Shown here piece by piece: positions 8,338 to 17,032 of a DNA stretch of 64,000 nucleotides. The notes beneath the pieces are model-generated. The model made no database searches. It saw only the letters and a program-made list of their open reading frames with translations, and was not told where the DNA came from. This DNA comes from Bacillus sp. FJAT-29937 (GTDB lineage Bacteria > Bacillota > Bacilli > Bacillales > Cytobacillaceae). Numbering within the stretch: position 1 is the stretch's first letter; the number at the start of each line of letters is the position of its first letter. The stretch covers positions 311,100-375,099 of the forward strand of contig NZ_LMAS01000003.1 in assembly GCF_001509555.1 (NCBI RefSeq), in the 5' to 3' direction. The position numbers and the translations under genes were made by a program.

Positions 8338-9480
8338 TTAACCCTGTAACCATTCTTGAGTTATTCTTACAAGGGCCTTCCCTAATGCTACTGTATCTGC
8401 TTCTGTTGTATCCCAGCCAAAGGAAATTCTAATAAACTCTTTCGCATCCTTCCCTGTTATTCCCATAGCATTCATCGTTTTTGATATTGTTTGCAAGCCT
8501 ACTTGGCAAGCACTGCCTGTTGAAACAGCAAAGCCCATGCGATTACACTCAAGCATCACAAATTGGCCTTCTATGCCTTTTATTCGCATCCCAATCGTCG
8601 ATGGAAGCTGTTGATTACAATCAGAGCCGTAAATAATATACTGGCCATGTATAGGTTCAAGTGCATGTAAAAAAATCTCCCGCAGATGCTGATAATGACT
8701 TGAATGATTGTCCAGATTATTGCAAGCCTTTTGGGCAGCAACAGTCATAGCAGCAATACCAGGTACATTGACGCTGCCTGGCCTAAAGCCTTTTTCATGA
8801 GATGCTCTTGGATAATAAGGCATCCAATGTAAATGGGGGTCAATATAAACAACACCTGTTCCCTTAGGCCCGAAAAATTTATGTCCAGAAATTGAGAGAC
8901 TATCGGCCAATAAAGCAATTTTTCTAAAATCCGTTTTACTATATGTGTGTACACAATCACTATGAAACAGAATTTGATTCTTTTTGCAGAACATACTAAT
9001 TTCTTCAAGAGGCTGCAAGGTGCCAATTTCAGAATTTCCATGCTGAATGGTTATTAGCACGGTATCCTCCCTGATGGCTGACCTTAGCTCATCTAAATCG
9101 ATTAATCCCTTAGAATTTAGTGGAAGTGCCGTTACCTCAAAATGATGCTCGTTAATTAATTTGTCTAACGTACCATGAACGGACGAATGCTCTGCCATGC
9201 TTGTAATAATATGCTTGCCCTTTTTTTTCGAGGCTGTTAATAGCGCATGAATAGCAAGGAAATTACCCTCAGTGCCCCCACTTGTAAAATAGATTCCTTC
9301 CTTCTGAACATGAAGTAAGCTGGCCCATTCACTTCGGCAATGTTCTAATAAGCTGCTGGCTTCACTCCCTTTATCATGCAGGCTTTGTGAATTTCCAAAA
9401 TATTGGGTTGCCGCCTTAATAAATGTCTCGGCTGCCTCCTCATCAAGAGGGCAGGTTGCAGCATAATCAAAGTATTTCAT
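8338..9480 (-). CDS. nifS: Cysteine desulfurase NifS of the NAD cluster
   Basis: 380-residue class V aminotransferase-fold cysteine desulfurase. The PLP lysine is in SISGHKFFGPKGTG and the active-site cysteine loop is STGSACQVG. It transfers cysteine sulfur, in this context for the [4Fe-4S] cluster of quinolinate synthase NadA. Divergent from nadB with the shared operator region between them. AGGTGAT lies 7 bases before the ATG. A second, different desulfurase (52389-53531) sits beside mnmA, so the two are specialised by location. Confidence 0.94.
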   Translation of the reverse strand: MKYFDYAATCPLDEEAAETFIKAATQYFGNSQSLHDKGSEASSLLEHCRSEWASLLHVQKEGIYFTSGGTEGNFLAIHALLTASKKKGKHIITSMAEHSSVHGTLDKLINEHHFEVTALPLNSKGLIDLDELRSAIREDTVLITIQHGNSEIGTLQPLEEISMFCKKNQILFHSDCVHTYSKTDFRKIALLADSLSISGHKFFGPKGTGVVYIDPHLHWMPYYPRASHEKGFRPGSVNVPGIAAMTVAAQKACNNLDNHSSHYQHLREIFLHALEPIHGQYIIYGSDCNQQLPSTIGMRIKGIEGQFVMLECNRMGFAVSTGSACQVGLQTISKTMNAMGITGKDAKEFIRISFGWDTTEADTVALGKALVRITQEWLQG

Positions 9481-9607
9481 CCCAGTATCACCTCATAGTC
9501 ATATTCTCTAATTCTCAAAATTTCTGAAATTATAAATGATAGAGCTGCAATTCTTATAACAAATCTATAAAAACTCTTGTCATAAGTTTAAATCTATGTA
9601 AATATAA

Positions 9608-9619
9608 GTGTCAAGACAC
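9608..9619. promoter_or_regulatory. Probable NiaR operator between nifS and nadB
   Basis: GTGTCAAGACAC has perfect 5-bp inverted arms (GTGTC / GACAC) around AA, matching the TGTC...GACA form of NiaR sites in Firmicutes. It directly abuts a TATAAG (9603-9608) that could be the nadB -10; a TTGTCA lies at 9577-9582 but its spacing is long. A repressor bound here would block nadB transcription and could affect the divergent nifS. Confidence 0.75.
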
Positions 9620-9640
9620 CTGTTGAACCAGGAGGTAAAT

Positions 9641-11230
9641 ATGAATAAGGCCAATGTCATTATTATTGGCAGCGGGATATCTGCTTTGCAATTAGCAAAG
9701 AGTCTTCGCTGTGATTTGAATGTGATTATTCTCACAAAGTCTAATGTGTATAATAGCAACTCCTTTTTTGCTCAAGGAGGTGTAGCCGCCGCTATTGGAA
9801 AAGAGGATCATCCAAATAAGCATTATCTAGATACGTTGGAAGCGGGAAGATTTCATAATGATCCTGTAGCTGTGGAGAAATTAACGCAGGAAGGTCCAGC
9901 ATTAATAAATAGCTTAATAGCTGAAGGCTGTTCATTTGATAAAGGATTGGATGGGGAACTTTCTCTTGGAATGGAAGGAGCACATAGTGATCATCGCATT
10001 GTCCACAGTGGAGGGGATGCAACCGGGAGAAACCTCATTCAATTTATGACTGCAAATGTAAATCAAAATATAACCATTATGGAAAATATTTTCGTATTTG
10101 ACTTATTAATGGATGAGCATGACGGAAGGTGCATCGGTGTCAAAGGGAAATATCCAGATGGACGAACAGTAATCTTTTTGGGTGATCATATTGTTATTGC
10201 AACAGGCGGCTGTGGACAGCTTTATAACTATACATCGAATGCTGCTACAGTTACCGGGGATGGAATTGCTCTTGCTTATAAGGCGGGTGCCGAGATTACT
10301 GATATGGAATTTATCCAATTCCATCCAACCTTGCTGCATATTGACGGAGATGCAGTTGGATTAATTTCCGAAGCCGTTCGTGGTGAGGGAGGACGCCTTG
10401 TAACAAAGGAAGGCAAATCGATTATGAACAGCATTCATCCTTTAGGTGATTTAGCACCAAGACATATCGTATCCCAAACCATTTACCATTATCTTGAAAA
10501 TGAGGAGCGCGTATTTCTGGATATCTCATCTGTGCAGAGGTTTGAAGAACGGTTTCCGACGATAACCGCCTTATGTGAGCAGCATGGGATTAACATAAAA
10601 AAAGGGCTTCTACCTGTTGTACCAGGCAGTCACTTCTTAATGGGCGGCATCAAAACGGATTTATTAGGGCGAAGCAGTTTAGAAGGGCTTTATGCAATTG
10701 GGGAGGTAGCTTGTACAGGCATCCACGGGGCAAACAGACTTGCAAGTAATTCATTATTGGAAGGATTATTCATTGGAAAAAAACTCGCCGAATGGATCAA
10801 TTCAACTCCAATAAGAAATTCAGTAAGCTTGAAATCAATTAAACAGTCAGAAATTCGAATGAGTATAGCCAAACTTCTCCCTCTTCCCTCTATCATCCAA
10901 AAATCAATGATGGAGAATGCCGGAATCATGCGCACGAAGAATGGCCTCTCTAGACAGAAGGAATGGCTTGAAAGTTTTCACATCAATAAATATTTGGAAG
11001 CCGATTTTGCCGAATTATCTATTGAAGAAATTGAGATGGTATTCATGCTTATAACTGCATGGCTTGTAACAGATTCAGCTTTAAAAAGGACTGAAAGCCG
11101 CGGCGGACATTTCAGACAGGATTACCCGTGCGAAAATGATCGGGATTGGCTGCGAAAGCAAATTATACAATGCCGAAAAACAGAAAAGGATGATAAGCAT
11201 GAACAAATTGAAACTGCGATTGCAACTTGA
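9641..11230 (+). CDS. nadB: L-aspartate oxidase
   Basis: 529-residue FAD enzyme that oxidises aspartate to iminoaspartate, the first step of de novo NAD synthesis. N-terminal dinucleotide fold IIIGSGISALQLAKSL, the FFAQGG and GRNLIQ segments, and the catalytic region HGANRLASNSLLEGL place it in the succinate dehydrogenase/fumarate reductase flavoprotein family, NadB branch. The ATG at 9641 follows AGGAGG; a GTG at 9608 lies within the operator and was rejected. Overlaps nadC by 32 bases. Confidence 0.96.
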   Translation: MNKANVIIIGSGISALQLAKSLRCDLNVIILTKSNVYNSNSFFAQGGVAAAIGKEDHPNKHYLDTLEAGRFHNDPVAVEKLTQEGPALINSLIAEGCSFDKGLDGELSLGMEGAHSDHRIVHSGGDATGRNLIQFMTANVNQNITIMENIFVFDLLMDEHDGRCIGVKGKYPDGRTVIFLGDHIVIATGGCGQLYNYTSNAATVTGDGIALAYKAGAEITDMEFIQFHPTLLHIDGDAVGLISEAVRGEGGRLVTKEGKSIMNSIHPLGDLAPRHIVSQTIYHYLENEERVFLDISSVQRFEERFPTITALCEQHGINIKKGLLPVVPGSHFLMGGIKTDLLGRSSLEGLYAIGEVACTGIHGANRLASNSLLEGLFIGKKLAEWINSTPIRNSVSLKSIKQSEIRMSIAKLLPLPSIIQKSMMENAGIMRTKNGLSRQKEWLESFHINKYLEADFAELSIEEIEMVFMLITAWLVTDSALKRTESRGGHFRQDYPCENDRDWLRKQIIQCRKTEKDDKHEQIETAIAT

Positions 11231-12038
11231 GCAATATTTTTTAGAGGATATTGGTGACCGGGATATTACAAGTGAACTTATTTTCGGAAGAGAAGAAAAA
11301 GGGGAAATCGTTTTTATTGCTAAGGATAATGGAGTTTTCTGCGGAGAAGATGTTATTCGGACAGGATTTTCCATTCTGGATAGCGAGATTAAAGTTGAAA
11401 TGAATGTAAAAGATGGGACCCCAATTGAGAATGGGCAAGTTTTAGCAACAGCAGAAGGAACTGTAGCCAATTTATTAAAAGGTGAAAGAGTCATCCTTAA
11501 TCTTATTCAGCGAATGAGCGGCATTGCCACTATTACCAAAAAAGCAGTATCTGTATTAAATAGTTCACATACGAAAATTTGTGATACGAGAAAAACAACT
11601 CCTGGTCTAAGAATGCTGGAAAAATACGCTGTACGCTGCGGAGGAGGGTTTAATCACCGTTATGGGCTTTATGATGCTGTGATGATTAAAGATAATCATA
11701 TCTCCTTTGCTGGATCGATTGAAAAGGCAGTTACAGCTATTCGTTCTCAAATTGGCCATATGGTTAAGATTGAGGTAGAAACCGAAACAAAAGCACAAGT
11801 AAAGGAGGCGGCTGCAGCAGGAGCGGATGTTATCATGTTTGATAATAGACAGCCTGAAGAAATTAAGGAATGGATTCCATACGTACCTGAAGGGATCGTT
11901 ACAGAAGCTTCTGGTGGGATTACACTTGATAACATTGCAAGCTACAGCGATTCAGGTGTCGATTATATCTCTCTTGGCTTTTTAACCCACTCTGCTAGGT
12001 CATTAGATATTAGTGTCAAGGTAAAGGTTGGAGAGTAA
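11199..12038 (+). CDS. nadC: Quinolinate phosphoribosyltransferase (nicotinate-nucleotide pyrophosphorylase)
   Basis: 279-residue enzyme converting quinolinate and PRPP to nicotinate mononucleotide. The signature DTRKTTPGLR with the following KYAVRCGGGFNHR, and the late barrel segments EVETETKAQV and SGGITLDN, are clear. The start chosen is ATG 11199 with AAAAGGA upstream, giving MNKLKLRLQLEQ; a methionine three codons earlier (11190) is possible. The start lies inside the end of nadB, indicating coupling. Confidence 0.95.
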   Translation: MNKLKLRLQLEQYFLEDIGDRDITSELIFGREEKGEIVFIAKDNGVFCGEDVIRTGFSILDSEIKVEMNVKDGTPIENGQVLATAEGTVANLLKGERVILNLIQRMSGIATITKKAVSVLNSSHTKICDTRKTTPGLRMLEKYAVRCGGGFNHRYGLYDAVMIKDNHISFAGSIEKAVTAIRSQIGHMVKIEVETETKAQVKEAAAAGADVIMFDNRQPEEIKEWIPYVPEGIVTEASGGITLDNIASYSDSGVDYISLGFLTHSARSLDISVKVKVGE

Positions 12039-12098
12039 ATCAATAAAGAATAAATAAATCAACTACTATTAGATAAATACCGCAAAGGGGAATAAGGG

Positions 12099-13205
12099 AT
12101 GAATATATTTCAAACGCTTGAAAAGGGGTCAAATGTTCTTCCAGATAAATATCGAAATATGTCAACAGAAGAACTAGAGAATCAAGTAAAATCCATTAAA
12201 AATAAACTTGGAAAAAAACTATTTATTCCAGGCCACCATTATCAAAAAGACGAGGTCATTCAATTTGCCGATGCAACCGGAGATTCCTTGAAGCTGGCTC
12301 AATTATCTGAGGATAATAAGGAAGCCGAGCATATTGTTTTTTGTGGAGTTCATTTTATGGCAGAAACCGCTGATATTTTGACTACAGAAAGTCAAAAGGT
12401 GTACCTGCCAGATATGCGTGCAGGGTGCTCGATGGCAGATATGGCGGATATTTACCAAACAGAAAGAGCATGGGAGAAGTTAATCGAGCTTTTTGGAGAA
12501 ACGATCTTACCATTAACGTATGTAAATTCAACAGCTGCTATTAAGTCGTTTGTAGGTGAGCATGGCGGTGCAACGGTCACCTCCTCGAATGCAGAGAAAA
12601 TGGTTCAATGGGCATTTGAACAAAAATCCAGAATCTTATTTTTGCCTGATCAGCATTTAGGCAGAAATACGGCCTATAATTTAGGAATTAGCCTTGAGGA
12701 AATGGCTGTATGGAATCCAATCAATGATACGCTTGAGTATGAAGGCCCGATCGAGAATATCAAGGTTATTCTTTGGAAGGGGCATTGCTCCGTCCATGAG
12801 AATTTCACAGTTGCAAATATTGAGGATGCTCGTAGGACCTATCCAGATATGAAAATTATCGTCCATCCTGAATGTACAAGAGAAGTAGTGGCCCTATCAG
12901 ATATGGCAGGGTCGACTAATTATATTATTGACACGATTAATAAAGCTGAAAAAGGCTCATCCTGGGCAATTGGAACAGAGATGAATCTTGTCAATCGAAT
13001 AATAAAGCAGCATCCGGATAAACAAATTATCTCGCTAAATCCGCATATGTGTCCTTGCTTGACTATGAATCGTATTGATTTGCCTCATCTTGTCTGGTGT
13101 CTAGAGACAATTGATCAAGGTGAAGAGCATAACCTAATAAAAGTAGATAAAGCAATTGCTTCAAATGCAAAGCTTGCATTAGATAGAATGCTAATCCAAT
13201 CATAA
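12099..13205 (+). CDS. nadA: Quinolinate synthase
   Basis: 368-residue NadA, which condenses iminoaspartate with dihydroxyacetone phosphate to quinolinate using an oxygen-sensitive [4Fe-4S] cluster. [14 protein letters not shown], the [13 protein letters not shown] segment, HPECTREV and [13 protein letters not shown] carry the conserved substrate and cluster residues; the length is that of the long Bacillus form. AAAGGGGAATAAGGG precedes the ATG. Last gene of nadB-nadC-nadA; NifS from the divergent gene likely supplies its sulfur. Confidence 0.96.
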   Translation: MNIFQTLEKGSNVLPDKYRNMSTEELENQVKSIKNKLGKKLFIPGHHYQKDEVIQFADATGDSLKLAQLSEDNKEAEHIVFCGVHFMAETADILTTESQKVYLPDMRAGCSMADMADIYQTERAWEKLIELFGETILPLTYVNSTAAIKSFVGEHGGATVTSSNAEKMVQWAFEQKSRILFLPDQHLGRNTAYNLGISLEEMAVWNPINDTLEYEGPIENIKVILWKGHCSVHENFTVANIEDARRTYPDMKIIVHPECTREVVALSDMAGSTNYIIDTINKAEKGSSWAIGTEMNLVNRIIKQHPDKQIISLNPHMCPCLTMNRIDLPHLVWCLETIDQGEEHNLIKVDKAIASNAKLALDRMLIQS

Positions 13206-13232
13206 ACCCCCATTTCGGGGGTTTTCTTTTTT
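13204..13232 (+). terminator. Terminator after nadA
   Basis: AAACCCCC (13204-13211) pairs with GGGGGTTT (13217-13224) around ATTTC, followed by TCTTTTTT. The stem starts in the nadA stop codon. Confidence 0.93.
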
Positions 13233-13376
13233 AATTCAAGCCCATTCAACAGGGAAATCGAACAAAATCCCAGGGGAAAAATTAAATAAATTCGTTGTAA
13301 AATGGGTCTCTAATCATATTATTGATAATAATTGCATAAGTTTTTGTGTAGATTGTTAGCAATTTGCCCACTTTGA

Positions 13377-13385
13377 CATACACTA
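13377..13385 (+). promoter_or_regulatory. Candidate mother-cell -10 element of safA
   Basis: CATACACTA fits the sigma-K -10 pattern CATAnnnTA, and CATACACT also fits the sigma-E -10 pattern. It lies about 32 bases before the safA start, consistent with mother-cell expression of safA. No matching -35 could be assigned with confidence. Confidence 0.45.
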
Positions 13386-13415
13386 TATGGACATTTGACT
13401 AGGAGGGAAATCAGA

Positions 13416-15296
13416 GTGAAGATCCATATCGTACAAAAAGGGGATACTCTTTGGAAGATCGCCAAAAAGTACGGCGTGAACTTTGAAGAGCTGAAAAAAT
13501 TAAATACACAGCTCAGCAATCCTGATATGATTATGCCCGGTATGAAAATAAAAGTTCCTGGATCAGGTGGATCCATAAAAAAAGAAGCTCCAATTGGAGG
13601 CATACCGGAAACAAAAATCAGTATGGGTGCTAAAAAGGAAATGCCTATTGCAGAACACCCTTTTGCTAAAGAAAAGCCAATTACATTGCCTGTAGCTGAA
13701 GCACCAAAAGAAGTACCGATTAAAGAAGCGCCAAAAGCAGAAGTGCCAAAGCAATTGCCAAAAATGGTATCCCCACAAGTGGAAACGCCAAAGCAATTGC
13801 CGAAAATGGTATCCCCACAAGTGGAAACACCGAAGCAATTGCCGAAGATGGTATCCCCACAAGTGGAAACACCGAAGCAATTGCCGAAGATGGTATCACC
13901 ACAGATGGAAATACCAAAGCAATTGCCAAAAATGGTATCCCCACAGATGGAAATACCAAAGCAATTGCCAAAAATGGTATCACCACAGATGGAAATGCCA
14001 AAGCAACTGCCGAAAATGGTATCACCACAGATGGAAACACCGAAGCAACTGCCAAAAATGGTGTCGCCACAAGAAGAGATGCCCATTAAACCATACGCTC
14101 CAAAAATGCCAAAGCCCATTATGCCTGAAGTAGACCAAAACTATTACATGATGAATATGGGCAATTTAGCGGCTCCCAAGTCGATGCCACAGCTCCCGCC
14201 AAAACCAGTAAACATCCTTCCACAAACTAAACCAATAGCCCATGCAAGCCCTAAATCAATTGAAGCTGAATCAAATGTTTATTTACAACAAGGAGGGTTT
14301 AATCAGTCAATGAATCCATATCAACCACAAGGTTTTTATCCTGTTTCTCCAGTCATGCCTGGCACTGGGTTTCAAGGTGGATACCCACAAACGATGGGCT
14401 TCCCTCAAGTTCAGGGAGCAGCGACTATGCCTATGTTACCGACACAAGGAATGCCAATGCAGCAAATGCCGCAACATTATGGATTGGCAGGGGTTGAAAG
14501 CCATGGTTTTGAGGAATCATCCTCATTCATGCCAATGCATCAATTGCCGCACACGAATCCAGCCTTTACTCAAGGAGCTCAAATGCCAGCACCTGTAATG
14601 GGTGTAGAAGAGATGGGACAGTATCAATTGCCGCTTCAGCCAACTTATACAGCACCAGCGATGCAGCAAGCCTATCCGCAGGAGCTATGTCCTCCATATC
14701 CAACACAAATGATCCCAATATCACCAGTCATGCCGGGATCCGGCTTTTGCGGACCAATGCCATTTGAACAAATGCCGTATGGATATCCACAAATGGGTGT
14801 AATGCCGCAAGTACAAGGGGTGATGGAGGAAACACCTGGAATGGCTCAAATGCCGTTAATGCCAACTCAAAGTCAGATGCCAATAATGCCAACTCAAAGC
14901 CAAATGCCGATATCGCCTTCCCAAAGTCAAATGCCATTAATGCCAACACAAGCTCAAATGCCGATGGCTGTTAAAGGAGCAGGAGGAGATTGCGGCTGTG
15001 GCGGCGGAGCCCCGCAAATGTTTCAGGGAGCGTATAATCCAGGCTTTGGAGCACCTGGAATGTATGAAACGGGAGTCGCTCCAATGTACGGAGCTCCATA
15101 TGGACAGCCGTATGAAATGGGAGTAGCTCCAATGTACGGTGCTCCATATGGACAGCAATTTGGTTATCCGCAAATGGGTTACCCTGCGGGCGGCTACATG
15201 AATCCTTATATGAGTCCATTTGGCCCAGGACCAATGGGAGGTCAGGCTTTCGGAATGCCGCGAAGCTTTGAAGAAAGCGACGATTATGAAGATTAA
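13416..15296 (+). CDS. safA: Spore morphogenetic protein SafA (LysM, repeat-rich)
   Basis: 626-residue protein with one N-terminal LysM domain (1-45, HIVQKGDTLWKIAKKYGVN to MIMPGMKIKVP) that targets SafA to the cortex-coat interface, where it organises inner coat assembly. The rest is low complexity: a 14-residue repeat PKQLPKMVSPQxEx present eight times (about 111-222), then a Pro/Met/Gln/Tyr-rich region with MPTQSQ-type repeats and two GVAPMYGAPYGQ repeats near the C-terminus, and a CGCGGG cysteine motif. GTG start with AGGAGGG 8 bases upstream. B. subtilis SafA is shorter, and the repeat array enlarges this one. Follows nadA, as in B. subtilis. Confidence 0.93.
   Translation: MKIHIVQKGDTLWKIAKKYGVNFEELKKLNTQLSNPDMIMPGMKIKVPGSGGSIKKEAPIGGIPETKISMGAKKEMPIAEHPFAKEKPITLPVAEAPKEVPIKEAPKAEVPKQLPKMVSPQVETPKQLPKMVSPQVETPKQLPKMVSPQVETPKQLPKMVSPQMEIPKQLPKMVSPQMEIPKQLPKMVSPQMEMPKQLPKMVSPQMETPKQLPKMVSPQEEMPIKPYAPKMPKPIMPEVDQNYYMMNMGNLAAPKSMPQLPPKPVNILPQTKPIAHASPKSIEAESNVYLQQGGFNQSMNPYQPQGFYPVSPVMPGTGFQGGYPQTMGFPQVQGAATMPMLPTQGMPMQQMPQHYGLAGVESHGFEESSSFMPMHQLPHTNPAFTQGAQMPAPVMGVEEMGQYQLPLQPTYTAPAMQQAYPQELCPPYPTQMIPISPVMPGSGFCGPMPFEQMPYGYPQMGVMPQVQGVMEETPGMAQMPLMPTQSQMPIMPTQSQMPISPSQSQMPLMPTQAQMPMAVKGAGGDCGCGGGAPQMFQGAYNPGFGAPGMYETGVAPMYGAPYGQPYEMGVAPMYGAPYGQQFGYPQMGYPAGGYMNPYMSPFGPGPMGGQAFGMPRSFEESDDYED
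13746..14081 (+). repeat. Eight tandem 42-bp repeats inside safA
   Basis: Eight in-frame copies of a 42-bp unit encoding PKQLPKMVSPQ followed by VE/ME/EE and T, I or M. Units differ mostly at third positions and at the variable codons. No length change disrupts the frame. The antisense strand of this array is open over its whole length, but that is a by-product of the repeat. Confidence 0.95.
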
Positions 15297-16260
15297 TCAC
15301 GGAGGAGACGATTTATTTCTTAATCGTCTCTTCTCCTATTTACAAAATCAGCTTACGATTCCAATTATTAATATAAAACCAATTAGAAAAAAAGTTTTTT
15401 TTGTTAAGGGGACTGACAGGGATTTTATTTTAAAGGGATTTTTGACTTTTTCACGGCTAAAGCAGCAGGAGGACTTTGTAACGTCCCTGAAAGAAAAAGG
15501 ATTTTTAAAAACATATTCTTTTTATCAATTGGCAAAGTATCCGCCATTACAGTTTGAAGGCAGCTACTATGGATGTTTGAAATATATCGATCCTTCAGAT
15601 CATTTATATACATTTCATCACAAGCAAGATCAGCTTGAAGGGTTAAACTTATTAAATGATTTCCACTCCGTAACGGAAAATATGGTAAACCAATTTGAAC
15701 GGGAACTCCCACATTTTAATCAATTTGCCAAATGGAAAGAAAGATTAACACTATTTATTAATAATTTGCCAATCATAAAATATTATGTGCAAAAAGAAAT
15801 TATAAATGAGTTGCTCGTTTGGGCAGATTGGTCCTTAAAAGGAATTCAGTCAGAAGCAAACTTTTTTCAAAGCGGGAAAAAGGTTATTCTTCATGGCGAT
15901 GTTGCCCATCACAATTTTTTGCGAGCAAGCAATAGCGAATTACAACTGATTGACTTTGATTTATTAAGTATCGGACTTCCACATTCTGACTATCTCCAAT
16001 ATGCGAATAGGATATTGCCATACCTACACTGGTCATTTAAGGAGCTGGCAGATTATAAGGTTATACAACCGTTTATGCTTGAAAAGGGGTTCCTATACGG
16101 GCTTGGGTACCCGACGGATATTTTTAGGGAATGGAATCGTTCTATAAGAGAAAGATCGCATTTACAACAAGACAAAATGCAGCAATTGCTGCATATAACT
16201 GTTGGACAATTTAAGGAGAGGCAAGATTTTTTCAAGGAATTGCAAAATAAGGTTGAATGA
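15286..16260 (+). CDS. Kinase-fold (APH/CotS-like) protein coupled to safA
   Basis: 324-residue protein with a phosphotransferase (aminoglycoside kinase/CotS-like) fold. Visible motifs: the beta3 lysine in FILKGF (about Lys50), the catalytic loop HGDVAHHN (203-210) and IDFD (about 222-225) for metal binding. The substrate is unknown; related spore coat proteins such as CotS, CotI and YutH share this fold. The ATG overlaps the last 11 bases of safA and no strong ribosome binding site precedes it, suggesting translational coupling. A GGAGGAGACGATT hairpin lies over its first codons. Function in coat assembly is inferred only from position. Confidence 0.82.
   Translation: MKINHGGDDLFLNRLFSYLQNQLTIPIINIKPIRKKVFFVKGTDRDFILKGFLTFSRLKQQEDFVTSLKEKGFLKTYSFYQLAKYPPLQFEGSYYGCLKYIDPSDHLYTFHHKQDQLEGLNLLNDFHSVTENMVNQFERELPHFNQFAKWKERLTLFINNLPIIKYYVQKEIINELLVWADWSLKGIQSEANFFQSGKKVILHGDVAHHNFLRASNSELQLIDFDLLSIGLPHSDYLQYANRILPYLHWSFKELADYKVIQPFMLEKGFLYGLGYPTDIFREWNRSIRERSHLQQDKMQQLLHITVGQFKERQDFFKELQNKVE
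15301..15334 (+). repeat. Inverted repeat over the start of the kinase-fold gene
   Basis: GAGACGATT (15305-15313) pairs perfectly with AATCGTCTC (15322-15330), extended outward by wobble and A-T/G-C pairs to about 13 bp, with an 8-base loop. It lies 5 bases after the safA stop codon and inside codons 6-16 of the next gene. No T-run follows. Confidence 0.7.
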
Positions 16261-16317
16261 GTGTTAATTGGTCTTAACTTGACAGAATGAAAGCGAGTCA
16301 AACCTGCCACCCTATTA

Positions 16318-16333
16318 ATGAGCTATAGCTCAT
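16318..16333. promoter_or_regulatory. Perfect 16-bp palindrome upstream of the coxA-like gene
   Basis: ATGAGCTATAGCTCAT is a perfect palindrome 29 bases before the TTG start of the lipoprotein gene. It could be an operator or a short cruciform. No known regulator consensus was recognised. Confidence 0.4.
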
Positions 16334-16362
16334 GCTTTTACATTAGCAAGGGGGTATTTCGC

Positions 16363-17022
16363 TTGAATAAAAAGCTTTTCGCACTGCCTGTTGCAGCAAT
16401 GATGACGATTGTAGTTGGATGCGGCATGAATGATAATGAAACAGCTGTCCAAGACCGTAACAATAAAAACGTTCAGCCAATAGGTTATTATTCAAGTGAT
16501 AATGTGAGAAATGGCGGGGGAAATGCCCGAGTTCTGGATGGAACGGATCATGAGGGACCCGTTACTGAAATGATGGATCAAACAATCAATAATCGGGACC
16601 GAAATTACCAGCGATTGCAAAATGACGGTTTCAGCAGGAATGATGCCAATTACCATGGGCATTTAGGCTTGAATGAACGTCAGCCGCGTTCATCTTACTA
16701 TGAAGGCTATGATGGAAATTTCATCAATCAAATTAATCAGGCTGCACATGTAAATAATGTTAGGGATGTTGAATCACTTGTAAGAGGGAACGATGTCCTA
16801 ATCGCTGTCAATCTTGCTGACAACAATCGAAAACAAGAAACGATTACAAAAGTTCAACAAGCAGTTAGTCCTTATCTAAATGGAAAAACCGCCCATATTG
16901 TCACAGATTCAACTACCTTTAATCGTATTAAGGTGATTGATAATGACCTGCGGGAAGGCGGTCCAAGGGATCAAATTAATTTAGATACGCAAAACATCTT
17001 TAATGCGCTGAAAAAAAGGTAA
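16363..17022 (+). CDS. coxA: YhcN/YlaJ-family sporulation lipoprotein, CoxA-like
   Basis: 219-residue predicted lipoprotein. A short signal peptide with Lys-Lys then a hydrophobic stretch ends in VVGC, with Cys20 as the likely lipidated residue. The C-terminal half (from about 120) has the YhcN/YlaJ domain (VNNVRDVESLVRGNDVLIAVNL, then NRIKVIDNDLREGG). B. subtilis CoxA, a cortex-associated spore protein, is of this family and is encoded just after safA, so this is the positional counterpart, although a kinase-fold gene intervenes here. TTG start with AAGGGGG upstream. The symbol is a positional inference. Confidence 0.78.
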   Translation: MNKKLFALPVAAMMTIVVGCGMNDNETAVQDRNNKNVQPIGYYSSDNVRNGGGNARVLDGTDHEGPVTEMMDQTINNRDRNYQRLQNDGFSRNDANYHGHLGLNERQPRSSYYEGYDGNFINQINQAAHVNNVRDVESLVRGNDVLIAVNLADNNRKQETITKVQQAVSPYLNGKTAHIVTDSTTFNRIKVIDNDLREGGPRDQINLDTQNIFNALKKR

Positions 17023-17032
17023 ACATAAGGGA

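Noticed and set aside
13720..14070. Second antisense open frame within the safA repeat array
   Set aside because: Same repeat artefact; hydrophobic low-complexity translation with no family features.
13319..14119. Long open frame of 266 codons on the minus strand, antisense to safA, rich in Gly/Cys/Phe
   Set aside because: It exists because the 42-bp safA repeat is open in several frames; it has no ribosome binding site, a repeat-only sequence, and lies over a confident LysM protein gene.
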